Source: JAIEPW01 sp964471915
Lineage (GTDB): Bacteria; Acidobacteriota; Terriglobia; Bryobacterales; Bryobacteraceae
Direction: 5' to 3'
NCBI GenBank assembly: GCA_964471915.1
Contig: CAYYID010000014.1
Location: 1 to 64,000, forward strand
DNA length: 64,000 nucleotides
The position numbers were made by a program, and so were the translations under genes. Under the pieces are notes generated by a model. It was not told the origin of the DNA. It did not search any database and saw only the letters and a program-made list of their open reading frames with translations. Each line of letters opens with the position of its first letter. Positions within the stretch are counted from its first letter, which is position 1. Of this stretch, positions 16,679 to 24,787 are shown piece after piece.

Positions 16679-18763
16679 ATGGCTACGACGGCCACCGTCG
16701 ATCGCTTTTTCGAGTACTCGCTGCTGGGCATGCTCGCCAGCGGGTATCTGGCGGTGCTCGGCTCCGGCTTTCTGGATCCGCCGGCGGCGGTGCTCGCCGG
16801 CCTGGCGCTCGCCTGGCGCGGGCTGATGATCGCCGGCCTGGTGCGGCTCCACCTCACCGGGCGCATGGTAGCGGTGGCGACCCTGTTCTACGCCGCGTTC
16901 TACCCCGTCGACTACTTCTTCCTCTCGCAGGACTTTCTGCGCGCCACCATCCACATGGTGTTCTTCCTGGCCGCGCTGCGCATCCTGACCGCCACCACGC
17001 CGCGCGACTTCTTTTTCGTCGAAGTGATCGCGTTCCTGGAGCTGCTGGCCGCGTGCATCCTCTCGGCGAACCTGAACTTCTTCCTGTTCCTCGGGCTGTT
17101 CGTGCTGTTCGCCATCGCGACGTTCGCCGCGCAGGAGATCCGCCGTTCGGCGGCGCAGGCGTCCATCGTTTCTCGCAGCGCGGGCCGGTGGCTGGGGCTG
17201 CGCCTGGGCGCGCTGGCGGCATGGCTCTTCGCGGGGATCCTGCTGCTCACGGTGGCGATGTTCTTCGTGCTGCCGCGGACGGCGCGCGCGGCGTTCCAGC
17301 AACTGGTGCCGCAGAAGTATCACCTGCCCGGCTTCTCGAACGAGGTGGTGCTGGGGCAGCTCGGCGAGATCAAGCAGCAGAACACCGCGGTGATGCGGGT
17401 CCGGTATCGCGAGGACCGGCCGATGCTCGAGAAATGGCGCGGCGGCGCGCTGAGCGTGTTCGACGGCCGCCGCTGGTCCGTGCCGCCGGGGCGGGCGCAA
17501 CTGCTGCCGGTGGAGCGCGGGCTGTTGCGGCTGATGGATCCGGACCGCCGGCGCCGGCACGGCCGCGAGGTGTTCTACGAGGTCCACGTGCGGGACCTGG
17601 CGGCGGACACGCTGTTCTTCGCGGGCACCCCGCAAGTGGTGAGCATCAACCAGCCGGCGGTGATGCGCACGCCCAACGAGACGTATCATGCGGGCGCGCC
17701 GCAGCGGAACGGATTGCTGTACGGCGCGTATGCGTTCCTGGAGGATCCCGAGGCGCCGCCCGTGCCGGAGGCGCGGGAGCTGGACGCGGCGGCCCGGCGC
17801 GAGTTTCTGGAGCTGCCGGCGGCGGTGGATCCGCGGATCGCCCGGCTGGCGCGCGAATGGATGGCGGGCGAGACGCTGCCGGAGCGGCAGGCGCGCGCGC
17901 TGGAGCAGCGCCTGCGCCGCGAGTTCGGCTACACGCTGGAGCTGCTCGACAAGGAAGTGCCGGATCCCCTGGCGCACTTCCTGTTCGAACGCCGCAAGGG
18001 CCATTGCGAGTACTTCGCCTCGGCGCTCGCGGTGATGCTGCGCACCCAGGGGATCCCGTCGCGGATCGCCACGGGCTTCCAGACCGGTGTGTTCAATCCG
18101 ATCAGCGGCTGGCAGTTGATCCGCGCGGCGGATGCGCACAGTTGGGTGGAGGCGTGGATGCCGCGCCGCGGGTGGATCACGTTGGATCCCACGCCGCCGG
18201 GCGCGGCGAACGCGGGCGGCCTGTGGCAGCGCATGCAACTGTACCTGGACGCGGCGGAGGTCTTCTGGCAGGACTGGGTGCTGAGCTACGACCTCGACCG
18301 CCAGGTGCTGCTCGCCACGCGCGTCGAAGACACCGGCCGCCGCGCCGGCTTCCAGGGGCTGGAGCGCGCCGGCGTGCGGCTGCGCGAATGGGGCGAGGCG
18401 GGAATGGCCGCGGCGCGGCGCTTCGGTCCGGCGGTTTTGTTCATGGTGGTGCTGCTCGGCGCGCTGGTCCTGTTCTGGCCGTCGTTGCGCGCCGCCTGGG
18501 ACGCCCGCTGCCGCCTGCGGCGGGCGCAGCGCGGAGAGGGTGAGGCGAGCGACGCCACGGTGCTCTACCGCCGGATGCTGGAACTGCTGCGCCGGCGCGG
18601 CGTCGAAAAACCCGGCTGGCTGACCGCGCACGAGTTCGCGCGCGTGGCCCCGGCGCAGTTCCAACTGGAGGATTTCACCCACGCCTACTACGAGCTGCGG
18701 TTCGGGGGCAGCCGGGAAGCGGCGGCGCGGATGGCGGCGATCCTGGAGCGGCTGGGGCGATAA
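16679..18763 (+). CDS. TgpA-type membrane transglutaminase-like protein
   Basis: 694 residues. The N-terminal third has about five to six membrane helices (DUF3488-like), followed by a periplasmic transglutaminase-like domain with the catalytic triad visible as Cys443 (GHCEYFA), His487 (DAHSWVEAW) and Asp503 (LDPTPP). One more membrane helix (about 580-600) and a cytoplasmic DUF4129-like tail follow. The family acts on periplasmic or cell-envelope proteins and is usually linked to a MoxR ATPase and DUF58 protein; neither is adjacent here. TAAGAT (16668-16673) ends 5 nt before the ATG, so the message may be leaderless and independent of the upstream TIGR03437 genes. Confidence 0.88.
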   Translation: MATTATVDRFFEYSLLGMLASGYLAVLGSGFLDPPAAVLAGLALAWRGLMIAGLVRLHLTGRMVAVATLFYAAFYPVDYFFLSQDFLRATIHMVFFLAALRILTATTPRDFFFVEVIAFLELLAACILSANLNFFLFLGLFVLFAIATFAAQEIRRSAAQASIVSRSAGRWLGLRLGALAAWLFAGILLLTVAMFFVLPRTARAAFQQLVPQKYHLPGFSNEVVLGQLGEIKQQNTAVMRVRYREDRPMLEKWRGGALSVFDGRRWSVPPGRAQLLPVERGLLRLMDPDRRRRHGREVFYEVHVRDLAADTLFFAGTPQVVSINQPAVMRTPNETYHAGAPQRNGLLYGAYAFLEDPEAPPVPEARELDAAARREFLELPAAVDPRIARLAREWMAGETLPERQARALEQRLRREFGYTLELLDKEVPDPLAHFLFERRKGHCEYFASALAVMLRTQGIPSRIATGFQTGVFNPISGWQLIRAADAHSWVEAWMPRRGWITLDPTPPGAANAGGLWQRMQLYLDAAEVFWQDWVLSYDLDRQVLLATRVEDTGRRAGFQGLERAGVRLREWGEAGMAAARRFGPAVLFMVVLLGALVLFWPSLRAAWDARCRLRRAQRGEGEASDATVLYRRMLELLRRRGVEKPGWLTAHEFARVAPAQFQLEDFTHAYYELRFGGSREAAARMAAILERLGR

Positions 18764-18773
18764 GGGCTTTCGC

Positions 18774-18814
18774 GGATTGGCTGGCTGCATGGTATGATCC
18801 AATCTAAGGATTGG
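18774..18814. promoter_or_regulatory. Putative autoregulatory operator and -10 of the MocR/PdxR-like gene
   Basis: GGATTGG occurs directly repeated at 18774-18780 and 18808-18814 (34 bp apart), and the inverted CCAATC lies at 18799-18804. The TATGAT -10 (18793-18798) sits inside the array, and the right arm overlaps the Shine-Dalgarno AAGGA (18806-18810). Two direct plus one inverted site is the arrangement described for PdxR regulators; the sequence itself is not taken from a known PdxR box. Confidence 0.55.
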
Positions 18815-18815
18815 C

Positions 18816-20276
18816 ATGCTTCCTGGCTGGGTTCTCGATGAAGCGTCCGACTTGCCGCTCTACCGGCAATTGTTTGACCAGATTCGACTTTCTATCGAGC
18901 GCGGCGATCTGGCCGTGGACTCGCGGTTGCCCGCCTCCCGGGAATTGGCTGCATCACTTGGCATTAACCGCACCACCGTTTCCGCGGCGTATGAGCTGCT
19001 CGAATCCGCAGGCCTGATCCGCCAGGAAGTGGGTCGCGGGAGCTTCGTCCAGCCCTCCGCCCGGCAGCGGGTGAACTGGGATGACCTGCTGGCTTCCGAC
19101 GAAGGGCTGGCGATGCCGCCGGCGGCGGACGTGCCGTTGAGCTTCGCGGCGTCGCGTCCGGGCGAGCGGCAGTTTCCGCTGGAGGCCTTCCGGGCCGCAC
19201 TGCGCGAGGTGGCGGATTCCGAAGAGTTGCCCGCGATTCTGCAGCTCGGCGCGCCGGCCGGGTACGGGCCGTTGCGGCGGTATCTCTTCGAGCAGGCGCG
19301 GCGCGATGGCGTGGCGGGCCCGGGCGACGACCTGCTGATCACCAACGGCGTGCAGCAGTGCTTCGATCTGCTGCAGCGGGCGCTGGCCGCGCGCGGGGAA
19401 ACGGTGGTGGTGGAGGATCCGGTGTACCCCGGCCTGAAGAACGTCTTCCTGCGGGGCGGGGCGCGGGTGGCGGGGGCTCCGGTGGGGCCGCAGGGGCTGG
19501 ATCTCGAAGCGCTGGAGCGGATCTTCGCGCGCGAGCATCCGCGCCTGCTGATCGTTACGCCGAGCTTCCAGAATCCGACCGGCACCACGCTGCCGGCCGC
19601 CGCGCGGCGATCGCTGCTGGCGCTGGCGCACGCGCACGGCGTGGTGGTGGTGGAAAACGACCTGTACGGGGAGTTGAGCTACGAAGCCGCGCCGCCCGCG
19701 CCGCTGAAGAGTCTGGACAAATCCGGCGATACGGTGCTGTTGAAGAGCTTTTCGAAGATGTCGTTTCCGGGGCTGCGGGTCGGCTGGCTGATCGGGCCGC
19801 GGCACCTGGTGCAGCGGTTGACGGAGCTGAAACAGCTCTCGGATATCCATTCGGACCAGTTGGCGCAGGCCGCGCTGCTGCGATTCGCGGAAAGTGGCCG
19901 GTTGGAGGAGCACTGGCAGGAAGTACGGCGGGCCGGGCGGGAGCGGCTGCGGGCGGTGATCGACTCGTGCGAGCGCGAGCTGCCGCCGGGCACGCGGTTC
20001 ACGCGGCCGGCAGGCGGCATGAGCCTGTGGGTGCGGCTGCCGGAGCCGCTGGACGCGGCGGCGCTGCTGGACCGCGCGGCGGCGCAGGGCGTGGCGTATC
20101 TGCCGGGGCGGTACTTCGCGGTGGCGCGCGAGGAGCGCAGTTCGCTGCGGTTGAGTTTCGCCGGTTTGGAGCCGGACGAGATCCGGCGCGGCGTGGCGAT
20201 CCTGGGGCGGCTGTTCCGGGAGGAGTTGGGGAAGGCGCGGCCGGCGGAGTGGAAGGACGCTCCGGCGATGGTCTGA
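18816..20276 (+). CDS. pdxR: MocR-family GntR/aminotransferase regulator, probable PdxR
   Basis: 486 residues. An N-terminal GntR winged helix (about 12-80: LPLYRQLFDQIRLSIERGDL, then LPASRELAASLGINRTTVS) is joined to a class-I aminotransferase fold with NPTG at 253-256 and the PLP lysine Lys314 in SFSKMSFPG. MocR proteins of the PdxR type sense PLP and activate pdxST. The pdxS-pdxT pair begins 1 kb downstream on the same strand, which supports that assignment, although a toxin-antitoxin pair and a membrane protein lie between. The operator overlaps its start. Confidence 0.8.
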   Translation: MLPGWVLDEASDLPLYRQLFDQIRLSIERGDLAVDSRLPASRELAASLGINRTTVSAAYELLESAGLIRQEVGRGSFVQPSARQRVNWDDLLASDEGLAMPPAADVPLSFAASRPGERQFPLEAFRAALREVADSEELPAILQLGAPAGYGPLRRYLFEQARRDGVAGPGDDLLITNGVQQCFDLLQRALAARGETVVVEDPVYPGLKNVFLRGGARVAGAPVGPQGLDLEALERIFAREHPRLLIVTPSFQNPTGTTLPAAARRSLLALAHAHGVVVVENDLYGELSYEAAPPAPLKSLDKSGDTVLLKSFSKMSFPGLRVGWLIGPRHLVQRLTELKQLSDIHSDQLAQAALLRFAESGRLEEHWQEVRRAGRERLRAVIDSCERELPPGTRFTRPAGGMSLWVRLPEPLDAAALLDRAAAQGVAYLPGRYFAVAREERSSLRLSFAGLEPDEIRRGVAILGRLFREELGKARPAEWKDAPAMV

Positions 20277-20280
20277 GAAA

Positions 20281-20301
20281 TTGTACAAGAATTGGTACAA
20301 T
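20281..20301. promoter_or_regulatory. Promoter/operator of the antitoxin gene
   Basis: Palindromic TTGTACAA (20281-20288) is followed by ATTGGTACAAT (20291-20301), whose TACAAT (20296-20301) fits a -10 box 18 nt before the antitoxin ATG. Short GTAC-centred palindromes at this position are usual for Phd/YefM autoregulation. Confidence 0.5.
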
Positions 20302-20319
20302 GTTGGCCGAGGTGTTGCG

Positions 20320-20682
20320 ATGAGCGAAAAGCTGAAGTCCGTGAGTGAGGCCCGGCGGACGCTGCCGTCGTTGAGCAAGAGCGCGCAGGGCCGGATGGAC
20401 CGCTACATCATCACGCAGCAGGGCCAGCCGCAGTCGGTGTTGCTGGGCTACAACGATTACCAGTCGATGAAGGTGTCGCTCGAATTGCTGCAGCGGCCGG
20501 AGGAACTGGCGCGGCTCCAGCAAGGGCTGAAGGACTTGCGCGAGGGCCGATCCATCACGTTCGCGGAGCTGAAGCGGCAGGTGGCGGCGCGGCAGGGCGC
20601 CGATGCCGGGGCGGTGCTGCCCGTGAAGGCGGGAGTGAAGGCCCCCCGGCGGGAAAGGGCGTCGAAGGCCGTCCGTGCTTGA
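20320..20682 (+). CDS. Phd/YefM-family antitoxin
   Basis: 120 residues from the ATG at 20320. The N-terminal half is Phd/YefM-like (SVSEARRTLPSLSKSAQ, then YIITQQGQPQSVLLGYNDY), the DNA-binding and dimerisation region. The C-terminal half is a long helix ending in a basic tail (KAPRRERASKAVRA) that probably wraps the toxin. The 3' end overlaps the next gene by 8 bp. It lies between pdxR and pdxST. Confidence 0.82.
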   Translation: MSEKLKSVSEARRTLPSLSKSAQGRMDRYIITQQGQPQSVLLGYNDYQSMKVSLELLQRPEELARLQQGLKDLREGRSITFAELKRQVAARQGADAGAVLPVKAGVKAPRRERASKAVRA

Positions 20683-20905
20683 GCTGCGGCATATCGATAC
20701 GAACGTGGTAGACGACGCGGTCCGGTTGGGGATATCGGCCGGAGAACTGGACGCCATGGCGGCGGCCCTGCGAGCGAGTGGCCGCGAGGGCTTTCGGATC
20801 CTCTTCGTGGACGATCCGGATACGTATCAGCTCGATGTGGGGCGCTTCAAAGTCCGGTACCGGCTGGAGGGGAATGTGGTGGACTGGATCGCGATCGCGG
20901 AGTGA
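20675..20905 (+). CDS. Putative RelE/ParE-like toxin partner
   Basis: 76 residues from a GTG overlapping the antitoxin stop. The C-terminal beta hairpin (YQLDVGRFKVRYRLEGNVVDW) resembles the core strands of RelE/ParE toxins, but the protein is short and its first 40 residues are atypical. No clear catalytic residue set is visible. The assignment rests mostly on operon position after a Phd/YefM antitoxin. Confidence 0.55.
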   Translation: MLELRHIDTNVVDDAVRLGISAGELDAMAAALRASGREGFRILFVDDPDTYQLDVGRFKVRYRLEGNVVDWIAIAE

Positions 20906-20906
20906 C

Positions 20907-21239
20907 GTGGAAACGAGTCAGCTCAATATGGTGGGCTTTGGCCTTTCGGCCGCTGGGTCCGCGCTGGGTGTCTATGGCGCACTGCAGCAGGCGAATGGTT
21001 ACTACGCGTTCCGGTTGCGGGAATTCCCGCGGCATCTGTGGAGCCTGCTGCAAGCTCTGCGGCGCGGGACCGCCGAGGCGCGGTCGTACCTCGATGTGAC
21101 CCTCCATTTGGCAAAGCTGGCTGGGGAGAAGCGGACGCGCTCGTTTCTGGGCCTGTACTGGGTGCTGGCCGGGTTCCTGCTGCAGATGGCGGGAGGCATG
21201 GTTTCGTTGGCGGCGTCGCTTCGCGGCGACGCAAGGTGA
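20907..21239 (+). CDS. Small predicted membrane protein
   Basis: 110 residues from GTG at 20907 (1 bp after the toxin stop); ATG at 20928 would give 103. Two hydrophobic segments are visible, near the N-terminus (MVGFGLSAAGSALGVYGAL) and near the C-terminus (FLGLYWVLAGFLLQMAGGMV), separated by a basic helical loop. No known family. It sits between the toxin-antitoxin pair and pdxS. Confidence 0.55.
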   Translation: METSQLNMVGFGLSAAGSALGVYGALQQANGYYAFRLREFPRHLWSLLQALRRGTAEARSYLDVTLHLAKLAGEKRTRSFLGLYWVLAGFLLQMAGGMVSLAASLRGDAR

Positions 21240-21255
21240 TCGGAAGCAAGGAGAG

Positions 21256-22146
21256 ATGGAAATGTATCTGGACGAACAGTTTCGCTTGAAGATCGGCCTG
21301 GCCGAGATGCTCAAGGGCGGCGTCATCATGGACGTCACGAACGTGGAGCAGGCCGTGATCGCGGAGAAGGCGGGCGCGTGCGCCGTGATGGCGCTGGAGC
21401 GCGTGCCGGCGGACATCCGCAAGGAAGGCGGCGTGGCGCGCATGGCGGCCATCCGCATCATCAAGGACATCATGGGCGCAGTGTCGATCCCGGTGATGGC
21501 CAAGGCGCGCATCGGGCACTTCACGGAAGCCCGCGTGCTGGAAGCGCTGGGCGTCGACTACATCGACGAGAGCGAAGTGCTGACGCCGGCCGACGAGGAG
21601 CACCACATCGGCAAGCGGGACTTCAAAGTCCCGTTCGTGTGCGGCGCGCGCAACCTGGGCGAAGCGCTGCGCCGGATCTCCGAAGGCGCGGCGATGATCC
21701 GCACCAAGGGCGAAGCCGGCTCCGGCAACATCGTCGAGGCGGTGCGCCACATCCGGACCATCGTGAAGGAGATGAAGCAGCTCACGGTGCTGGGTGAAGA
21801 GGAACTGGTGGCCGAATCGAAGAAGCACCAGGCGCCGCTCGAACTGATTCAGTACTGCGCGAAGCACGGGAAGCTGCCGGTGCCGAATTTCTCGGCGGGC
21901 GGCATCGCGACGCCGGCCGACGCGGCGCTGGTGATGCAGCTCGGCGCGGAGGCGGTGTTCGTGGGCTCGGGGATCTTCAAGTCCACGGATCCGGAAGTGC
22001 GGGCCAAGGCGATCGTCAAGGCCGCGACCTACTACCAGGATCCGGTGAAGCTGCTCGAAGCCAGCGAAGAGGTCGGCGAGGCGATGAAGGGTCTCGACAT
22101 CCGGCAGATGGACGAGAAGGACCTGCTGCAGACGCGCGGCTGGTAG
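21256..22146 (+). CDS. pdxS: Pyridoxal 5'-phosphate synthase subunit PdxS
   Basis: 296 residues, the standard length. The conserved active-site residues of the ribose-5-phosphate/glyceraldehyde-3-phosphate-using PLP synthase are present: Asp26 (MDVTN), Lys83 (VMAKARIGHF) and Lys151 (IRTKGEAG), with GARNLGEALRRI, NFSAGGIATPADAA and EAVFVGSGIFKS. Together with PdxT it forms the 12+12 complex that makes PLP in the cytoplasm (DXP-independent pathway). GGAGAG precedes the ATG, and pdxT follows after 4 bp. Confidence 0.97.
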   Translation: MEMYLDEQFRLKIGLAEMLKGGVIMDVTNVEQAVIAEKAGACAVMALERVPADIRKEGGVARMAAIRIIKDIMGAVSIPVMAKARIGHFTEARVLEALGVDYIDESEVLTPADEEHHIGKRDFKVPFVCGARNLGEALRRISEGAAMIRTKGEAGSGNIVEAVRHIRTIVKEMKQLTVLGEEELVAESKKHQAPLELIQYCAKHGKLPVPNFSAGGIATPADAALVMQLGAEAVFVGSGIFKSTDPEVRAKAIVKAATYYQDPVKLLEASEEVGEAMKGLDIRQMDEKDLLQTRGW

Positions 22147-22150
22147 CGGC

Positions 22151-22714
22151 ATGACCATCGGCGTGCTCGCCCTCCAGGGCGACTTCGAGAAACACGCGCG
22201 GATGATCGAGCGGTGCGGCGCCCGGGCCTGGGAGTGCCGCACCGCTGAGGATCTGGCGCGCGTGGACGGCCTCATCATTCCCGGGGGCGAAAGCTCCACG
22301 ATGCTGAAGCTGATCGAGTACATGGGGCTGATGCCCGCGCTGCGGGCCTTCGCGAAGCCGGTGTTCGGCACCTGCGCGGGGGCGATCCTGCTGGCGAAGG
22401 AAGTGACGAATCCGGCGCAGGCGTCGCTCGGCGTGCTGGACCTCACCGTCGAGCGCAACGGCTACGGGCGGCAGATCGACTCGCACATTTCGCGGCTCGC
22501 CGTCGCGGACGGCGAACTCGAAGCGGTCTTCATCCGGGCTCCGATCATCCGGCGCGCGGGAGAGGGCGTGACGGTGCTGGCGCGGGACCACGGGGATCCG
22601 GTGTGGGTGGAGCAGGGTCCGCACATGGCGACGACGTTTCATCCGGAACTGACCGGGGACGAGCGGGTGCATCGCAGGTTTCTGGAAAAGGTCGCGGCGG
22701 CGGCGCCGCGGTAG
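22151..22714 (+). CDS. pdxT: Pyridoxal 5'-phosphate synthase glutaminase subunit PdxT
   Basis: 187 residues. Glutamine amidotransferase with the class-I triad Cys75 (FGTCAGAIL), His164 and Glu166 (FHPELT), plus IIPGGESSTM and the PdxT-specific RNGYGRQIDSH. It supplies ammonia to PdxS. The start is 4 bp after pdxS, in one operon. Confidence 0.97.
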   Translation: MTIGVLALQGDFEKHARMIERCGARAWECRTAEDLARVDGLIIPGGESSTMLKLIEYMGLMPALRAFAKPVFGTCAGAILLAKEVTNPAQASLGVLDLTVERNGYGRQIDSHISRLAVADGELEAVFIRAPIIRRAGEGVTVLARDHGDPVWVEQGPHMATTFHPELTGDERVHRRFLEKVAAAAPR

Positions 22715-22743
22715 TTCGCTGGACTCTGCGCGATACTCGGAGC

Positions 22744-23490
22744 GTGGGGCTGAAGCGCGACCTCCGGGCCCGAATCGGTAACGTCCGCGGCCTGCTGCGC
22801 TCGTTCGCCGGGCAGCCCCCGGATCACCGTGATTACGACCGACTCACCGTGGCCGTGATGGAGCGCGTGCTGGGACCAGCATCGAACTGCATCGATATCG
22901 GTGCGTCGGCGGGCGTTCTGCTGCAGCAGATGGTCCGGCTCGCACCGCGGGGAAAGCACTTCGCGTTCGAGCCGTTACCCCACTTCTACCGCACTCTTGT
23001 GAAGCGGTTTCCGGATGTCCGGGTCCACAACGTCGCGCTGAGCGACGCCGCGGCGGAATCCACCCCGTTCCAACACGTCGTCAGCAATCCGGCTTACAGC
23101 GGCCTCCGGCGGAGGGCCTACGAACGGCCGGACGAGCGGATCGAGGAGATTGTGGTCCGCACCGCCCGGCTCGATGAACTCATCCCTGCGGACGTTCCGA
23201 TTCGGCTGGTCAAGATTGACGTGGAGGGCGGGGAATACCAGGTCCTCGGGGGAGGGGCTGAAACGGTGCGCCGGAACCGGCCTTTCGTCGTGTTCGAGTT
23301 CGGCATGGGCGGCGCCGACTGTTATGGAGTCGAGCCCGAGGACATGTACCGCCGGCTTTCCGGGTACGGGCTGCAGGTGTCCCTGCTGCCGGATTGGTTG
23401 TCGGGGAAGAGGCCCCTGGAAGAGCGGGAATTCGCCGCGGAGTTCCGCGATTGCCGGAACTACTATTTTCTGGCTCACCCGAACGATTGA
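22744..23490 (+). CDS. FkbM-family SAM-dependent methyltransferase
   Basis: 248 residues from the GTG at 22744, chosen because the family similarity begins a little downstream. The SAM-binding loop reads NCIDIGASAGVLLQQMV, followed by the FkbM-typical AFEPLPHFYRTL, VHNVALSDAAAES and IRLVKIDVEGGEYQVL. The family methylates hydroxyls of sugars, lipids or natural products; the acceptor is unknown. GATACT lies 6 nt upstream of the start. It may be transcribed with pdxST or with the lipid-modifying genes that follow. Confidence 0.85.
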   Translation: MGLKRDLRARIGNVRGLLRSFAGQPPDHRDYDRLTVAVMERVLGPASNCIDIGASAGVLLQQMVRLAPRGKHFAFEPLPHFYRTLVKRFPDVRVHNVALSDAAAESTPFQHVVSNPAYSGLRRRAYERPDERIEEIVVRTARLDELIPADVPIRLVKIDVEGGEYQVLGGGAETVRRNRPFVVFEFGMGGADCYGVEPEDMYRRLSGYGLQVSLLPDWLSGKRPLEEREFAAEFRDCRNYYFLAHPND

Positions 23491-23608
23491 GTTCACCTGG
23501 CCGCTCGCGGGGGGCCGGGCGCGAAGGCGCCGCAACCTGCTGGGGAGCTTCCCCGACGGTCTTCGCCGCTCGGCGGGCGATTGGTCCCCGACGTGCTGAC
23601 CGTAGGGT

Positions 23609-24787
23609 ATGCGGCACGCTTCGGCTATCGACGCGTCGCACCGAGGGGCTCCGGCCGGGAGCTCCGAAGCCCGTACCGTACAGGCACTACTCGCACCCGC
23701 CGGGATCACCGTCAACGGTCCGCACCCCTGGGACCTCCAGGTGCGCGACCCGCGCTTCTACCGGCGCGTGCTGGCGCAGGGAACGGTGGGGCTCGGCGAA
23801 TCCTACATGGATGGCTGGTGGGAGGTTCCGGCGCTGGACGAGTTCTGCGCGCGGGCGCGCGGGGCGCGGGTGGACCAGCAGGTTACGGACTGGCGCCTGG
23901 CCTGGCTGGTGCTCAAGAGCCGCATGCTGAACCTGCAGTCCGCCGGGCGTTCGGGGAAGGTCGCCCGGAAGCACTACGACCTGGGGAACGATCTGTATCA
24001 GGCCATGCTCGACCCCTGGATGCAGTACACGTGCGGGTACTGGCGGCACGCCGCGGATCTCGACGCGGCGCAGCGGGACAAGCTGGAGCTGATCTGCCGC
24101 AAGCTGGCGCTGGCGCCGGGGATGCGGGTGCTCGATCTGGGCGGCGGATTCGGCGGCTTCGCCCGTTATGCCGCCAGCCGCTACGGCTGCGAGGTGGTGT
24201 GCTACAACATCTCGCGCAATCAGGTGGACTTCGGGCGCGAGTGGTGCCGCGGGTTGCCGGTGCGGTTCGAACTCGCCGACTATCGCGATTCGGTCCGCGA
24301 ACCGGAGGTCTTCGACCGCGTGGCGGCGATCGGGTTGTGCGAGCATGTCGGCCACAAGAACCACCGCGTCTTTCTCGAAACGGCGGCGGCGCGGCTGCGG
24401 CCGGGCGGACTGTTCCTGCTGCACACGATCGGCAGCAACGCCTCCTACACCAGCACCGACCCGTGGATCCAGAAGTACATCTTTCCAAACGGGCTGATCC
24501 CGTCGGTGGCGCAGCTCGGGCGCGCCACGGAGGCGCTTTGGGTGGTCGAGGACTGGCACAACTTCGGTCCCGACTACGACCGGACGCTGATGGCCTGGTG
24601 GCGCAATTTCGACGACGCCTGGCCGCGGCTGCGGGAGGCGTGCGGCGAGCGCTTCCACCGCATGTGGAAGTATTACCTGCTGGCGTGCGCCGGGTCCTTC
24701 CGGGCGCGCGTGCTGCAGCTGTGGCAGCTCGTGCTGTCGCGCGGCGACATCCCGGGCTACACGCCCGTGCGGGAGGTGCAGCCATGA
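23609..24787 (+). CDS. cfa: Cyclopropane-fatty-acyl-phospholipid synthase (Cfa-like)
   Basis: 392 residues, close to E. coli Cfa (382) and similar throughout: GLGESYMDGWWEVP, KHYDLGNDLYQAMLDP, PWIQKYIFPNGLIPSV, DWHNFGPDYDRTLMAWW. The residues that hold bicarbonate in the active site are kept: Cys in QYTCGYW, Glu in CEHVGHKN, His in LLHTIGS and Tyr in KYYLLACAG. The SAM loop reads VLDLGGGFGG instead of the usual GCGWGG. It adds a methylene from SAM to an unsaturated acyl chain in membrane phospholipid. The stop overlaps the next start (ATGA). Confidence 0.93.
   Translation: MRHASAIDASHRGAPAGSSEARTVQALLAPAGITVNGPHPWDLQVRDPRFYRRVLAQGTVGLGESYMDGWWEVPALDEFCARARGARVDQQVTDWRLAWLVLKSRMLNLQSAGRSGKVARKHYDLGNDLYQAMLDPWMQYTCGYWRHAADLDAAQRDKLELICRKLALAPGMRVLDLGGGFGGFARYAASRYGCEVVCYNISRNQVDFGREWCRGLPVRFELADYRDSVREPEVFDRVAAIGLCEHVGHKNHRVFLETAAARLRPGGLFLLHTIGSNASYTSTDPWIQKYIFPNGLIPSVAQLGRATEALWVVEDWHNFGPDYDRTLMAWWRNFDDAWPRLREACGERFHRMWKYYLLACAGSFRARVLQLWQLVLSRGDIPGYTPVREVQP

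Noticed and set aside
14960..18817. Very long open frame on the minus strand (over 1200 codons)
   Set aside because: It lies antisense to three well-supported genes with signal peptides and conserved domains. Its translation is Arg/His/Pro/Gln-rich without any domain, as expected for the mirror of GC-rich codons.
20675..20905. Calling the small gene after the Phd/YefM antitoxin a confirmed RelE toxin
   Set aside because: Only a short C-terminal strand pattern fits; the catalytic residues are not identifiable, so it is listed as putative.
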